Counted from the stretch's first letter, positions 42,362-51,196 are shown. The stretch: DNA of 54,585 nucleotides from an uncultured Eubacteriales bacterium (GCA_900542935.1 UQPN01000017.1:1-54585), one strand, 5' to 3'. Notes: a model not told the origin generated them from the sequence alone. Program-made: numbers and translations.

Positions 42362-43855
42362 TTATTTCGTCAGCCCGCAAGCCTTTAAAAATCTTCCGAA
42401 CGCGGCTTTGCCCTGTTCGTCGTGCTTGAATACGGCGGTATTATCCAGAATGTTTTCGCATACGTTTTCCACATACGCGGTTACGATTTTTTCCGCTTTT
42501 TCTTCGCTGTTTTTCGTGCCGTGCTTTGCCAGCAAAGAATGAATCATCTCCGTATGAATCTGCATATCCTCGGCGATTTCCGTATTTTCGCCCGTGAGAA
42601 ACTTCCGCACTTCTTTCAGCTGGCGATGCAATCTTCCGGGAAGAATAAATCTGCCCATCGCCTCTATCAGCCCGATAGATTCGCTCTTGATATTATGATA
42701 TTCTTTATGCGCGTGGAAAATTCCGTCCGGATACCGCTCGTCGCAGCGGTTGTTGCGCAGCAGCAGATACACTTCGTATCCCTCCGCCGTCTTTCTTGCA
42801 ATGGGCGAAAGCGTGTTGTGCGGCGCGTCCGTTTTCGCAATGATGCCCACCCGCTCGTCGGAATAATTCGTCCACACGTTTAAAACGTTGGCGACGGCGC
42901 GGCAAAGCGTCTCTTTGTCGCTGCCGGTAAATAAAATCACGCTGTTGTACCAGTCGGGCAGATATACGCTCACGTCGCCTTCCGTTACGGCGATTTTTTC
43001 GCCCCGCGCGCACTCGAACATCGGGAAAACGTGCTTGCCGCCCTGAAAATGTTCGTGCGCCAGAATGCTGCCTCCCACAATGGGCAGAGGCGCGTTCGAA
43101 CCGATGCAGTAGTCGGGCGCGTAATCCACGAAATCCAGCAGCTTGCGCGTCGTCTTTTCCGTCAGTTCCATGGGGGTATGGGTAAGATTGATTGCAATTC
43201 CGTGCTGATAAAAATACGCGTACGGCGAAAACTGCCAGAACCACTTTTCGCCCGCCAGCGTCAGGGGCACCGTGCGCATATTGCGCCGCGTTCTGCCCTG
43301 CCCCACATAGCCCACGTTCTCTTTGCAAAGCATGCACTTCGGATAGCCGGAAGAAACGTTTCTCAGCTTCGCCGTCAGCTTGTTATTCTTTTCCGGCTTG
43401 CTTAAATTCACGGTGATTTCGATGGGAATCCGCGTGGTCGAGGTTTTCCAGTACTCGTTTTTCGCAATCGCCGAAGCCTTCACGTAATCGTTTTTCACGC
43501 CCAGGTCGTACAGCATGTCAAATGCCGCCGCGGGCGATTTTTCGTGCAATTCGTCGAATTTCGCAATCACCTCCGAAGGGCGCGGCGAAAGCATATCCAA
43601 AATATCGGAAGTAAAAAATTCTTCCTCGCCCTCGCCGATAATGCCGTTTTCCAGCGCGTAATCCGCCAACGGCTTCACGATTTCGTCCGGGCAGGTAAGC
43701 GCGGCGATTCTCTTTTCGTTCACCCAGCAGGGCTTGATTTCGTTTAAATTGAATTTCGTCATCAGCAGGTTAGAAACGTACGTTTCGTCCGCTTCGTGCA
43801 ACCCCAGATGAATTTTGGCATACGCGATTAAATCGCTGAGATCCTGATTAATCAT
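42362..43855 (-). CDS. galT: UDP-glucose--hexose-1-phosphate uridylyltransferase (class II GalT)
   Basis: Exchanges UMP between UDP-glucose and galactose 1-phosphate in the Leloir pathway. 497 residues, the long Bacillota form. KCMLCKENVGYVGQGR, WFWQFSPYAYFYQHGI, PLPIVGGSILAHEHFQGG with the histidine site, and GIIAKTDAPHNTLSPIARK are characteristic. It starts 27 bases after galK and shares its promoter. galE is not in the window. Confidence 0.97.
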   Translation of the reverse strand: MINQDLSDLIAYAKIHLGLHEADETYVSNLLMTKFNLNEIKPCWVNEKRIAALTCPDEIVKPLADYALENGIIGEGEEEFFTSDILDMLSPRPSEVIAKFDELHEKSPAAAFDMLYDLGVKNDYVKASAIAKNEYWKTSTTRIPIEITVNLSKPEKNNKLTAKLRNVSSGYPKCMLCKENVGYVGQGRTRRNMRTVPLTLAGEKWFWQFSPYAYFYQHGIAINLTHTPMELTEKTTRKLLDFVDYAPDYCIGSNAPLPIVGGSILAHEHFQGGKHVFPMFECARGEKIAVTEGDVSVYLPDWYNSVILFTGSDKETLCRAVANVLNVWTNYSDERVGIIAKTDAPHNTLSPIARKTAEGYEVYLLLRNNRCDERYPDGIFHAHKEYHNIKSESIGLIEAMGRFILPGRLHRQLKEVRKFLTGENTEIAEDMQIHTEMIHSLLAKHGTKNSEEKAEKIVTAYVENVCENILDNTAVFKHDEQGKAAFGRFLKACGLTK

Positions 43856-43882
43856 TGTTTCCGCCTTTCCGCTCCGCGTTCT

Positions 43883-45040
43883 TTACAGTTTCGAAACGGT
43901 AATGCCGTCCTCGATCGAAGTTTCGTAGAACGACGCGCGATACCCGATCGCGTCGAAATACGCCTTATCCACATGGCGGATAAATCCTTCCACCGCCGAT
44001 TTTTTTACAATGGAAATAGTGCAGCCGCCGAACCCCGCGCCGATCATACGCGAACCGAGGCAACCCGCCTCCTTCCGCGCCAGAGCGGACAGCATATCCA
44101 ACTCCTTACCCGTTACTTCGTACAAATCGCGCAACGAATAATGGCTTTCGTTTAAGAGTCTGCCCAGTTCCGCTATATCCCCGCGTTTTAAAGCGTCCAC
44201 CGCCTCGGTAACGCGCGCGCACTCCGTAACCACGTGCTCCGCACGCTTTGCCACCACGCCCGAAAGCAGATATTTCACTTCGTTGAAATCCTCTACGGAA
44301 AGTTCCGCCAGCGCGTTGATTTTTTTCACTTCCTGTATCTTTTTCAGCGCTACTTCCACTTCGTGGCGGCGTACGTTATACTTGCTTTCCACCAGATTGT
44401 GCGGCTTGTTGCAGTTCGCCACCACAATGCAGTAATCTCCCAGCCGCAAAGGCACGTATTCGTAATCCAGCGTGGCGCAATCCAGCAAAATCGCATGGTC
44501 TTTCTTGCCCATCGCCGAAGCGAACTGATCCATAATGCCGCAATTCACGCCCGCGTACTTGTTTTCCGCGCGCTGCGAAATCAGCGCCAGCTGCACTTTA
44601 TCGTACTTTACGCCCGCGTATTCCGAAAGCGCCACCGCCGTGGAAACTTCTATCGCAGCCGAAGAAGAAAGCCCGCTGCCGAAAGGAACGGTGCAATCGT
44701 ACAACAGGTCGCAGCCTACCAGCGGCGTGCCGCTTTCCTGTAAAAAGTACGCAACGCCCGCCTGATAATTGCCCCATTTCAGCGACTTGTATTCGCCGAT
44801 TTTATCGATGTCAAGCTCTACTACCTGCTTGAAATCGGAAGCCGCCACGCGGATAACGTTTTCGCCGTTTTTGCGGGCGTATACGTTACAGCGCAGATTG
44901 AGCGCCGCGGGAAACACCTTGCCTCCGCAGTAATCCACATGCTCGCCGATCACGTTGATTCGTCCCGCAGCCGTAAATAAATCCTGCGGAGCGGCGCGAT
45001 ATAAGCTTTCAAACAGTCCGATAGCTTCGTTGCGTTCCAT
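43883..45040 (-). CDS. galK: Galactokinase
   Basis: Phosphorylates galactose at C1. 385 residues, GHMP kinase fold. GRINVIGEHVDYCGG is the galactose signature, VPFGSGLSSSAAIEVS the ATP loop, and MIGAGFGGCTISIV the third GHMP motif. AGAGG is five bases before ATG. First gene of galK-galT. The aldose epimerase at 26.4 kb could supply alpha-galactose. Confidence 0.97.
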   Translation of the reverse strand: MERNEAIGLFESLYRAAPQDLFTAAGRINVIGEHVDYCGGKVFPAALNLRCNVYARKNGENVIRVAASDFKQVVELDIDKIGEYKSLKWGNYQAGVAYFLQESGTPLVGCDLLYDCTVPFGSGLSSSAAIEVSTAVALSEYAGVKYDKVQLALISQRAENKYAGVNCGIMDQFASAMGKKDHAILLDCATLDYEYVPLRLGDYCIVVANCNKPHNLVESKYNVRRHEVEVALKKIQEVKKINALAELSVEDFNEVKYLLSGVVAKRAEHVVTECARVTEAVDALKRGDIAELGRLLNESHYSLRDLYEVTGKELDMLSALARKEAGCLGSRMIGAGFGGCTISIVKKSAVEGFIRHVDKAYFDAIGYRASFYETSIEDGITVSKL

Positions 45041-45113
45041 CTTTACCTCTTGCCTCCGTATCTGAGAGAATTTTTAACAAAATTTCGAAATTTATTTTCA
45101 TTTTCGCATATAA

Positions 45114-45142
45114 ATTATATCATAACAAAAAAGAAAAGTCAA
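45114..45142 (-). promoter_or_regulatory. Promoter of galK-galT
   Basis: Minus strand TTGACT (45137-45142), 17-base spacer, TATAAT (45114-45119). No operator-like repeat noticed nearby. Confidence 0.87.
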
Positions 45143-45257
45143 TGATAACGCTGCGTTTTTTCAATGTTTTCCCTCGAAAAAAAAGGATGTTTTTCTTTGC
45201 CCTCTTCCGTGCGTTGCCGCCCCGCGTTTTTAATCGGAAAAACGAAAAAAATCGTCG

Positions 45258-45288
45258 CAAAAAAAACGAGCGCCCGCGAAACGCCCTC
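45258..45288 (-). terminator. Terminator of the VTT-DUF1653 operon
   Basis: Imperfect GC-rich stem (45268-45273 with 45283-45288) followed on the minus transcript by about eight U. Confidence 0.55.
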
Positions 45289-45310
45289 CGTTTCGTCCTG
45301 CGCACGTTTT

Positions 45311-45523
45311 TTAATCTTCTCCGAGATAAACGAATCTCGGCACTTTCCGTCCGTCCTTTTCAACAAGTTCGTTCCACATCGCCGCCGGACGGATCCACAG
45401 CTTCCCTTCGCCGTACAACGCACGGTATACCGTATACTCTTCCAACGTTTCCGAATGCGTCGCCGTACCGATTACTTCGTATTCTTTGCCTTTGAAATGG
45501 CGATATCTGCCCGGTTTTACCAT
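45311..45523 (-). CDS. DUF1653 domain protein
   Basis: 70 residues, the whole domain: GRYRHFKGKEYEVIGTATHSETLEEYTVYRALYG, then LWIRPAAMWNE and RFVYLGE. Small soluble beta protein of unknown function, often near metabolic or envelope genes. ATG 45523 lies four bases past the VTT gene stop (TGATAATG), with GAGGG nine bases upstream inside that gene, so translation is probably coupled. The longer open frame upstream is the Arg/Lys-rich shadow of the VTT gene's repeat tail. Confidence 0.92.
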   Translation of the reverse strand: MVKPGRYRHFKGKEYEVIGTATHSETLEEYTVYRALYGEGKLWIRPAAMWNELVEKDGRKVPRFVYLGED

Positions 45524-45527
45524 ATTA

Positions 45528-46541
45528 TCATTTTCCCTCTTTTTTCTCGTTTTCCTGCGCCTTGTTTTCCTGTGCCTCGTTTTCTTGCGCCTTGTTTTCC
45601 TGCGCCTTGGCGCGCGCTTCGTGCCGCGCGGAAAGTTTTTTGTACGCATACGAACAGGCTATTCCCAGTACCAGAAGTACGCCGAACACGATGGCGGAAA
45701 CCACGTAATTTTCCTGCATCAGCTCATGACCGCACCAGGTGGACGCCACTACCGACGGGATTCGGGCAAGCATGATCACCAGAATCGATGAAAAGGCGCC
45801 GTCGTTGGAAATCGCCGCCATCCAGGTAAAAATATCTTTGGGCATTCCCGGCAGAAAGTTCATCAGGAATAAAAAAACGTTGCGTTTTTTCTTATCTTTC
45901 AGCATCGCCGCCGAGCGCATTTTTTCGGGGGAAATAAACAGTCCCACCAGTTTCGTGCCGTACTTTTTCCCCAACAGAAAAATAATCAGCGTGCCTATCA
46001 GAGATCCCGCCATGCACCACAGCGCGCCCCACCAGGTTCCGAACGCATAGCCGCCCGCCACCTGCAGCGGGCCGCCCGGAATCAGTCTGAACGCCGTCAT
46101 CACCACGCGCAGCCCGATAAAAATGAGAATACTGCTTGTGCCGAATCCGTCTATCCACTCTTTGAACCCCTGCGGATCTTTCAAAAGATTTACTACCGCC
46201 AGGCCTACAAACACGTAAAACAGGACGTAGAAAACCACCATCACCGCCAGAGCGATCGCCGCCGCGATGCGCTTCTTTTTCGCGCCCTCCAGCTCGTTTT
46301 CTCGCTCCCGTACCGCCGATTTCAACGCCGAAAATTTATTTTTTATCCCCTCGCCGAGCCGCGCGAAAAAGCCGCGCTTTTTTTCGGGCGCAGCCGTTTC
46401 GTCCTTCTCTTCGTCCGCGGTAATTTCCTTATCGCAGCGTACCGCCGCACCCGCTTCCTCCGCGTCGCGATTTCCGCCCCGCACGGCTTCCGTTTCCGTT
46501 TCTGCGACGGCGGTAATATTTTCGTCGATTTTTTCGGCCAT
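45528..46541 (-). CDS. TVP38/TMEM64 (VTT/DedA-like) membrane protein
   Basis: 337 residues. Residues 1 to about 90 form a long charged, acidic extension. A VTT domain follows with about five helices: GLRVVMTAFRLIPGGPLQVAGGYAFGTWWGAL, GSLIGTLIIFLLGKKYG, FLMNFLPGMPKDIFTWMAA (the conserved PG-P-D motif) and the LARIPSVVAST segment. Members act as lipid scramblases or carrier-lipid recyclers. The tail holds four AQEN pentapeptide repeats (KAQEN/EAQEN) encoded by a 15-bp tandem repeat (about 45550-45610). AAGGAA seven bases upstream of ATG. Confidence 0.88.
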   Translation of the reverse strand: MAEKIDENITAVAETETEAVRGGNRDAEEAGAAVRCDKEITADEEKDETAAPEKKRGFFARLGEGIKNKFSALKSAVRERENELEGAKKKRIAAAIALAVMVVFYVLFYVFVGLAVVNLLKDPQGFKEWIDGFGTSSILIFIGLRVVMTAFRLIPGGPLQVAGGYAFGTWWGALWCMAGSLIGTLIIFLLGKKYGTKLVGLFISPEKMRSAAMLKDKKKRNVFLFLMNFLPGMPKDIFTWMAAISNDGAFSSILVIMLARIPSVVASTWCGHELMQENYVVSAIVFGVLLVLGIACSYAYKKLSARHEARAKAQENKAQENEAQENKAQENEKKEGK

Positions 46542-46557
46542 AAGTAAATTCCTTAAA

Positions 46558-46601
46558 CAAAAAAGAGCCGCACTCCGTAAAACTATCGGAAAAATGCGGC
46601 T
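46558..46601 (-). terminator. Terminator of the cold-shock gene
   Basis: AGCCGCA (46566-46572) pairs with TGCGGCT (46595-46601), inner TCCG/CGGA pair, six U after on the minus strand. Confidence 0.8.
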
Positions 46602-46637
46602 GAAAAAGCTGATTTTTTTCGAAAAACCTTCTACAAT

Positions 46638-46850
46638 TTACAGCGCCTGAACGTTGATGGCGCGCAATTTGTTCGGGTTCTTGGGATCCGTTTCCGTTTC
46701 GTAGGAAACTTTCTGCCCTTCTTTCAGGCTTCTGTATCCATCGGCCTTGATTGCGGAGTAATGCACGAATACGTCGTCGCCGCCTTCATCGCCGGCGATA
46801 AACCCGTAACCTTTCTCCGAATTGAACCATTTCACCGTACCTTGACTCAT
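46638..46850 (-). CDS. cspA: Cold-shock protein
   Basis: Single-strand nucleic-acid chaperone, 70 residues. TVKWFNSEKGYGFI holds RNP1 (KGYGFI, 13-18) and DDVFVHYSAI holds RNP2 (VFVH, 27-30); ETDPKNPNKLRAINV ends the barrel. ATG 46850 has AGGAGG nine bases upstream. The leader is about 92 bases, fitting genes whose mRNA folds differently in the cold; family-level inference only. Confidence 0.96.
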   Translation of the reverse strand: MSQGTVKWFNSEKGYGFIAGDEGGDDVFVHYSAIKADGYRSLKEGQKVSYETETDPKNPNKLRAINVQAL

Positions 46851-46948
46851 CCTTAGGGTCCTCCTCTCAAAAGTTATCCAAAACGTAACCCGTCGAAAAC
46901 AAACGCCTATCAAGCCTCTCGGCGCGGTCTAATCCCGAATACATGTAT

Positions 46949-46977
46949 ATTATAACACATATTTTTACGAATTGCAA
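46949..46977 (-). promoter_or_regulatory. Promoter of the cold-shock gene
   Basis: Minus strand TTGCAA (46972-46977), 17-base spacer, TATAAT (46949-46954), TG one base before. Confidence 0.82.
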
Positions 46978-47085
46978 TAATTTTAACAAATATTTTCGAA
47001 AAATTATTCAAAACGAGCAATTTTTCAAATTTTTTATTTTTTCACGGCACACGCCGCGCCGAAAAAAACGCGGCGTTGCAAAATT

Positions 47086-48921
47086 TTACGGCGCGCACGG
47101 AAACCACACGCGCATATCGTTTTCGCCTCGATTGCCCCACGCGAAGTACGGGATCAGTTTCAGCGTAACTTTTTTCGTTTTCGGCGCGAAGAACGAATAC
47201 AGCGTATCTTCGGGCAACGCCGCCGCGGCGGGCAACAAAACTTCCGCCGCGTAGGGCAGATTTTCATTCGCGATCACTTCCGCCTTTTTCAAAGCTTCTT
47301 CGCAACAGTCCGCACGCACCGCCGCAATCGGAAACGCATGATCCGCACCTTCCGCGCAAAGCACCAGCGGACCGTACGTGAACGCCGCCTTTCCCCCGTT
47401 CTCGAACACGCGCGCGTCGGCATGCACCGCCCGCACCCGCGGCGCAAAATCAATCTCGATTACGTCGCCGCCGAAAACGCCGTCGTAAATCAGAAACCCG
47501 TCGCGCTCGTTTGCAAACTTTTCGTCGCACCATTCGGGTTTTCTCACGCGCAACGTCAACTTTTTGCCGAGCGAATCCACCGTAAGCCGCACCTTTCCGT
47601 TGTAAGGCAACCCCGACTGCACCCGAATTTTCGCCCGACCGCAATCAAGGCAAGAAGAAATCGGCTGCGCCAACGTCACCGAATTTTCGCCGTTGTTCTC
47701 GCCGCCGTACCAGAGAAACCCGCCGAGCCGCGCGATAAAGCGGCACAAATTCGGCGGGCAGCACGAACAGTAGAAAAGTTTTACGCGCGAAGCGATCGGC
47801 GCGGCTTCACGCCAACCCGAAAAAGCCGCGTTGTACCGCGTTTTATCAAGCTGCATTTCCAAAGGATTCACGTAGAAAAACTCATCGCCGGAAAGCGATT
47901 CCCCCGCCAAAATCCCGTTGTACAGCGCGCGCTCGAACGCGGCGGCGTATTTCGCCTTGCCCGTAAGACAAAACATTTTTTCCGAAAACAACGCCATGGC
48001 GATCGCCGCGCACGTTTCCGCGTAGGCGGAATAATTAATAAGATCGTATGCGCACGAAAACCGCTCGCCGATATGCACGCTGCCCACGCCGCCCGTGATA
48101 TACATTTTTTGCCGCGTAATATCTTCGAAAAGCGTTTCCGCCGCGGCTTTCAAAGCTTCGTCGCCGTCTTCTTTCGCAAGATCCGCCATTGCCGTATACA
48201 GATATAGCGCGCGCACAGCATGACCTTCCGCTTCTTTCTGTTCGCGAGCCGGCTTCGCGCTCTGCGAGTATTCTGGCGCGCCGTTATTCGCTTCTTTTTC
48301 AGCCCTTTTGCCGCGCTCGTTTACGAAAAACCGCGCCAGCTCCAGGTATTTTTCCCGCTTCGTGGCACTATAAAGCCGCAAAAGCGCAAGCTCGATCTCT
48401 TCGTGACCGGGCGTTGTAAACCCCGCATCTTTGCTTGATACAAACCGCAGACGGATATAATCCGCATACTTTTCCGAAACTTTTAAAAGGCGATCGTCGC
48501 CGAGATTTTCATACGCCGCCGCAGCCACTTCGAAAATATGCCCCGCGCAATACAGCTCGTGATCGCCCCGATCGGAAAATATATGCTCGGGGCGGTACGT
48601 TTGAAAGAACGAATTGAAATACCCGCACGGCATCTGATTTTTCACGATATTTTTCACCGCGGTTTCGTAGCGTTCGCGAATAAACCCGTCGTCTTTTTCC
48701 GCCAGCACGTAAGCCGCCGCTTCCAACCACTTCGCCACGTCGGAATCCCACGGCGCAAGCCACTCGTTTTTCATTTCTTCGTTTTTCTTACATTCCAGAG
48801 CCGCAAAACGGCTTTGAAACTGCCCCGCAACGCTTTTCATCGTTACTTCCGCATTGATTTCCATGCGTTTTTTCCAGAACCCTTCGGTGATTTTCGATTG
48901 TTTCAACGAATACGAAAACAT
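47086..48921 (-). CDS. Glycoside hydrolase family 127, beta-L-arabinofuranosidase
   Basis: 611 residues, a typical cytoplasmic length with no signal peptide. GFWKKRM start, DSDVAKWLEAAAYVLA, CGYFNSFF, HELYCAGHIFEVAAAAY, ITGGVGS and YAETCAAIAMALF (Glu302, Cys304). CSCCPPN (385-391) supplies the cysteine pair (387, 388) that with Glu302 and Cys304 forms the zinc-thiolate site of the family. It removes beta-L-arabinofuranose from plant hydroxyproline-rich glycans, so uptake of small arabino-oligosaccharides is implied. Divergent from an AraC regulator across a 206-base gap with paired site-like repeats. Confidence 0.94.
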   Translation of the reverse strand: MFSYSLKQSKITEGFWKKRMEINAEVTMKSVAGQFQSRFAALECKKNEEMKNEWLAPWDSDVAKWLEAAAYVLAEKDDGFIRERYETAVKNIVKNQMPCGYFNSFFQTYRPEHIFSDRGDHELYCAGHIFEVAAAAYENLGDDRLLKVSEKYADYIRLRFVSSKDAGFTTPGHEEIELALLRLYSATKREKYLELARFFVNERGKRAEKEANNGAPEYSQSAKPAREQKEAEGHAVRALYLYTAMADLAKEDGDEALKAAAETLFEDITRQKMYITGGVGSVHIGERFSCAYDLINYSAYAETCAAIAMALFSEKMFCLTGKAKYAAAFERALYNGILAGESLSGDEFFYVNPLEMQLDKTRYNAAFSGWREAAPIASRVKLFYCSCCPPNLCRFIARLGGFLWYGGENNGENSVTLAQPISSCLDCGRAKIRVQSGLPYNGKVRLTVDSLGKKLTLRVRKPEWCDEKFANERDGFLIYDGVFGGDVIEIDFAPRVRAVHADARVFENGGKAAFTYGPLVLCAEGADHAFPIAAVRADCCEEALKKAEVIANENLPYAAEVLLPAAAALPEDTLYSFFAPKTKKVTLKLIPYFAWGNRGENDMRVWFPCAP

Positions 48922-48976
48922 ATTTTTCCCTCGTTTTTTTTATTTTCTCGGCTGCCCCGCCGCAATTTGCGTATTC

Positions 48977-49005
48977 ATTATAGCGCGTTTTTTAAGCTTT
49001 TGCAA
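48977..49005 (-). promoter_or_regulatory. Promoter of the GH127 gene
   Basis: Minus strand TTGCAA (49000-49005), 17-base spacer, TATAAT (48977-48982). Confidence 0.87.
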
Positions 49006-49040
49006 TATCCCCCGTCACCGAAAAGTATGCAAATATCACC
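49000..49040 (-). promoter_or_regulatory. Direct repeats, possible AraC binding sites
   Basis: On the minus strand GGTGATATTTGCATA (49026-49040) and GGGGATATTGCAAAA (about 48999-49012) share GATATT-x-GCA, with their starts about 28 bases apart. The second overlaps the -35 of the GH127 promoter, as expected for an AraC-type activator. Confidence 0.4.
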
Positions 49041-49058
49041 GTTTTTCTTTTGATTTGC

Positions 49059-49087
49059 TTGCGCTTTTTTAAAAAATGCTGTATACT
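49059..49087 (+). promoter_or_regulatory. Promoter of the second AraC regulator
   Basis: TTGCGC (49059-49064), 17-base spacer, TATACT (49082-49087). Confidence 0.7.
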
Positions 49088-49127
49088 TATTTTGAAAAAT
49101 CCGAGCTTTTCGGGGGGGGGCAAAGCC

Positions 49128-49985
49128 ATGCAAAACGAAGAAAAATACTATCTCGATTTAAACGCGCCGCCGCTGTATTGCTGTTCCGCCATGCGGAAAT
49201 TCGGCGAAGGCGAACGCCACGTAACGCGCACCGCAAGCTACGCCGTGCTGATTTTAATGTTCGGCGGCGTTTTACGATTTGAAGAAAACGGCGAAAAACG
49301 CGAACTGCGCGCGGGAGAATACTATATTCAGCGCGAAAGGCTGCAGCAGACGGGCTGTATGCAAAGCGATACGCCCGAGTATTTTTACATTCATTTTACG
49401 GGGGCGAGATACAAAACCGCGCGGGAATTTTTGCCCGACAAAACGGAAAATTCTGCAATTTTCACCCGCCCCGCCGAAAGCGAACCCGCCGACGAAAACG
49501 CAAACGCCAACGCGTATGCAAGCGAGAAACTACCGCTTTACGGCACGTTTTCGGCGAATAAAATCAAGCCGTATATCGAAAAATTGACTTTGCTCGGCTT
49601 TCACGCTTCGCAAACGGCGTATACGGGCGTATTTTACGAAATTTTAAGCGAGCTGAATTTGCCGCCCGTGAACGCGGCGGAAAAAATCAGGCGCTACATT
49701 ATTGAAAATTATCAAAAAAAGCTTCTGCTCGACGAGCTTTGCAAAACGTTTTACCGCAGCAAAAACCGCCTGATCGAAGCTTTTAAAAAAGCATACGGAA
49801 CAACGCCGTATGCCTATCACACCGAATATCGCCTGATGCAAGCCGAACAATCGCTTCGCGCCACCGATCTGCCGCTTGCCGCGATTGCGGAAAATTCGGG
49901 GTACGAAAGCTATATGCTTTTTTACAAGGCGTTTTTAAAACGCTTCCGCCTTTCACCTTCGGAATATCGGAAAAAATATACGTAA
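49128..49985 (+). CDS. AraC-family regulator, probable activator of GH127
   Basis: 285 residues. The N-terminal part has an AraC-type sensor outline (GGVLRFEENGEKRELRAGEYYIQRERLQQT, EYFYIHFTGARY). The C-terminal part has two helix-turn-helix units: KLLLDELCKTFYRSKNRLIEAFKKAYG and LPLAAIAENSGYESYMLFYKAFLKRFRLSPSEYRKK. A Glu/Asn/Ala linker (EPADENANANAYASEK) lies between. ATG 49128 follows a nine-G run that may serve as a ribosome binding site, odd in itself. Divergent from the GH127 gene. Confidence 0.92.
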   Translation: MQNEEKYYLDLNAPPLYCCSAMRKFGEGERHVTRTASYAVLILMFGGVLRFEENGEKRELRAGEYYIQRERLQQTGCMQSDTPEYFYIHFTGARYKTAREFLPDKTENSAIFTRPAESEPADENANANAYASEKLPLYGTFSANKIKPYIEKLTLLGFHASQTAYTGVFYEILSELNLPPVNAAEKIRRYIIENYQKKLLLDELCKTFYRSKNRLIEAFKKAYGTTPYAYHTEYRLMQAEQSLRATDLPLAAIAENSGYESYMLFYKAFLKRFRLSPSEYRKKYT

Positions 49986-50017
49986 ATTTACCCGCGCCGC
50001 GCCGCAAAAACGTAGCT

Positions 50018-50217
50018 ACGACCGCCGCGAGTTTCCTTTTTGTAAATGAGCAAGGGCGCACGGAAAACGACACAGTATTGCGAAGTTTATGGCGCGCCCA
50101 CGCACGCGCAAGAAACGAGCAAGACAAGAAGTTTGAGTACGTCCGCCGCGAGTTTACTATTCGTAAATGAGCAAGGGCGCACGGAAAACGACGCAGTATT
50201 GCGAAGTTTATGGCGCG
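50018..50217 (+). repeat. Two 79-bp direct repeats
   Basis: Copies at 50018-50096 and 50139-50217 begin ACG(A/T)CCGCCGCGAGTTT, carry TAAATGAGCAAGGGCGCACG and CAGTATTGCGAAGTTTATGG, and end GCGCG. They differ mainly in an eight-base patch. Small ORFs in them (MSKGARKTTQYCEVYGA) repeat with the DNA and are probably not genes. The second copy ends ten bases before the yraN stop. Confidence 0.85.
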
Positions 50218-50227
50218 TGCGAATTTA

Positions 50228-50593
50228 TTAAAAGGCGTATTCGATATAATCAATCCCGCCGCCCGGCAGTACCTCCGCCACGTCAAACCTCGCGTTCGGC
50301 TCTTTTCCCGTTTCCATCCAGTAGTACGCGGCGATTTTGCGGTATTTTTCCCGCTTCTTCGTTCCCACCGCCTCGGCGGGCGTTCCGTAAGAATCCGAAC
50401 TGCGCGTTTTCACTTCGATAAACGCAATTTCGCCCAGCGCCTTGTCCTCCGCGATAATATCCGCTTCGCCGAACGGCGTTACGTAATTCGTCTTTAAAAT
50501 TTTCAGCCCGCGCGCTTTTAAAAACTCCGCCACGCGCTTTTCGCCGCCTCGCCCTAAAGCTTTTTTGTAAACGTCCTGCGATGAAAAGGACAC
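50228..50593 (-). CDS. yraN: UPF0102 (YraN) family protein
   Basis: 121 residues with a Holliday-junction resolvase-like nuclease fold: GRGGEKRVAEFLKARGLKIL, FGEADIIAED and IAFIEVKTRSSDSYGTPAEAV. Function not settled. The start is GTG 50593 with AGGAGG seven bases upstream, both inside rnhB (40-base overlap), which makes the GTG well supported. Last gene of the trmD-rbgA-rnhB-yraN block. Confidence 0.93.
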   Translation of the reverse strand: MSFSSQDVYKKALGRGGEKRVAEFLKARGLKILKTNYVTPFGEADIIAEDKALGEIAFIEVKTRSSDSYGTPAEAVGTKKREKYRKIAAYYWMETGKEPNARFDVAEVLPGGGIDYIEYAF

Positions 50594-51174
50594 AACCCAA
50601 CCTCCTTGATCGCCGCGATGTGCGCCGCCGTGCCGTACCCCTTGTTTTTTTCGAACCCGTACGCGGGGAAAGCCTCGGCAAGCTTATCCATCAGGGCGTC
50701 TCTGTACACTTTCGCGATGATGCTCGCCGCGCCGATCGAATACGAAAGCGCGTCGCCGTGAACCACGCTTTGCTGCGGAAAAGGAATATCCAGCGTCATA
50801 TTCCCGTCGGTCAGCACCGCGTCCGGCGTGATTTTCAACGCAAGCAGCGCTTCGCGCATGCCCTTTCTTGTGGCTTGCAAAATATTGATTTCGTCGATTT
50901 CTTCGTTCGAAATTTCCGTAATCGCGTACGCGAGCGCGCGCTCCTTAATCAGCTCCGATAATTGTTCCCTGCGTTTTGCAGATAATTTTTTGCTGTCGTC
51001 CACGCCCTCTATCAGAAGTTCGGGCGAAAGCGGCATAATCACCGCCGCGCACACCACGGGCCCCGCCAGCGGACCGCGCCCCACTTCGTCCGCTCCGGCG
51101 ATATATTTCGCTCCGTTTTTTTCAAGCGCGCGCTCGCAGAAAAGTTTGCTATCAAAATCGTACGGCTTTTTCAT
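50554..51174 (-). CDS. rnhB: Ribonuclease HII
   Basis: Removes ribonucleotides from DNA. 206 residues. AGADEVGRGPLAGPVV carries catalytic Asp29-Glu30; DDSKKLSAKRRE follows; VLTDGN and IIAKVYRD give the other two acidic residues; YGTAAHIAAIKEVGLCPFHRRTF is the C-terminal signature (IHRRSF is usual). Starts 22 bases after rbgA. Confidence 0.97.
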   Translation of the reverse strand: MKKPYDFDSKLFCERALEKNGAKYIAGADEVGRGPLAGPVVCAAVIMPLSPELLIEGVDDSKKLSAKRREQLSELIKERALAYAITEISNEEIDEINILQATRKGMREALLALKITPDAVLTDGNMTLDIPFPQQSVVHGDALSYSIGAASIIAKVYRDALMDKLAEAFPAYGFEKNKGYGTAAHIAAIKEVGLCPFHRRTFTKKL

Positions 51175-51196
51175 TCGTTTTTCCTCCGCCCGCCGC

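Noticed and set aside
50018..50217. CRISPR-like direct repeats
   Set aside because: Only two units, 79 bp long, imperfect, and no cas gene in the window.
49783..50286. 167-residue minus-strand ORF across the 79-bp repeats
   Set aside because: It overlaps the AraC gene antisense and follows the repeats; coding signs come only from repeat duplication.
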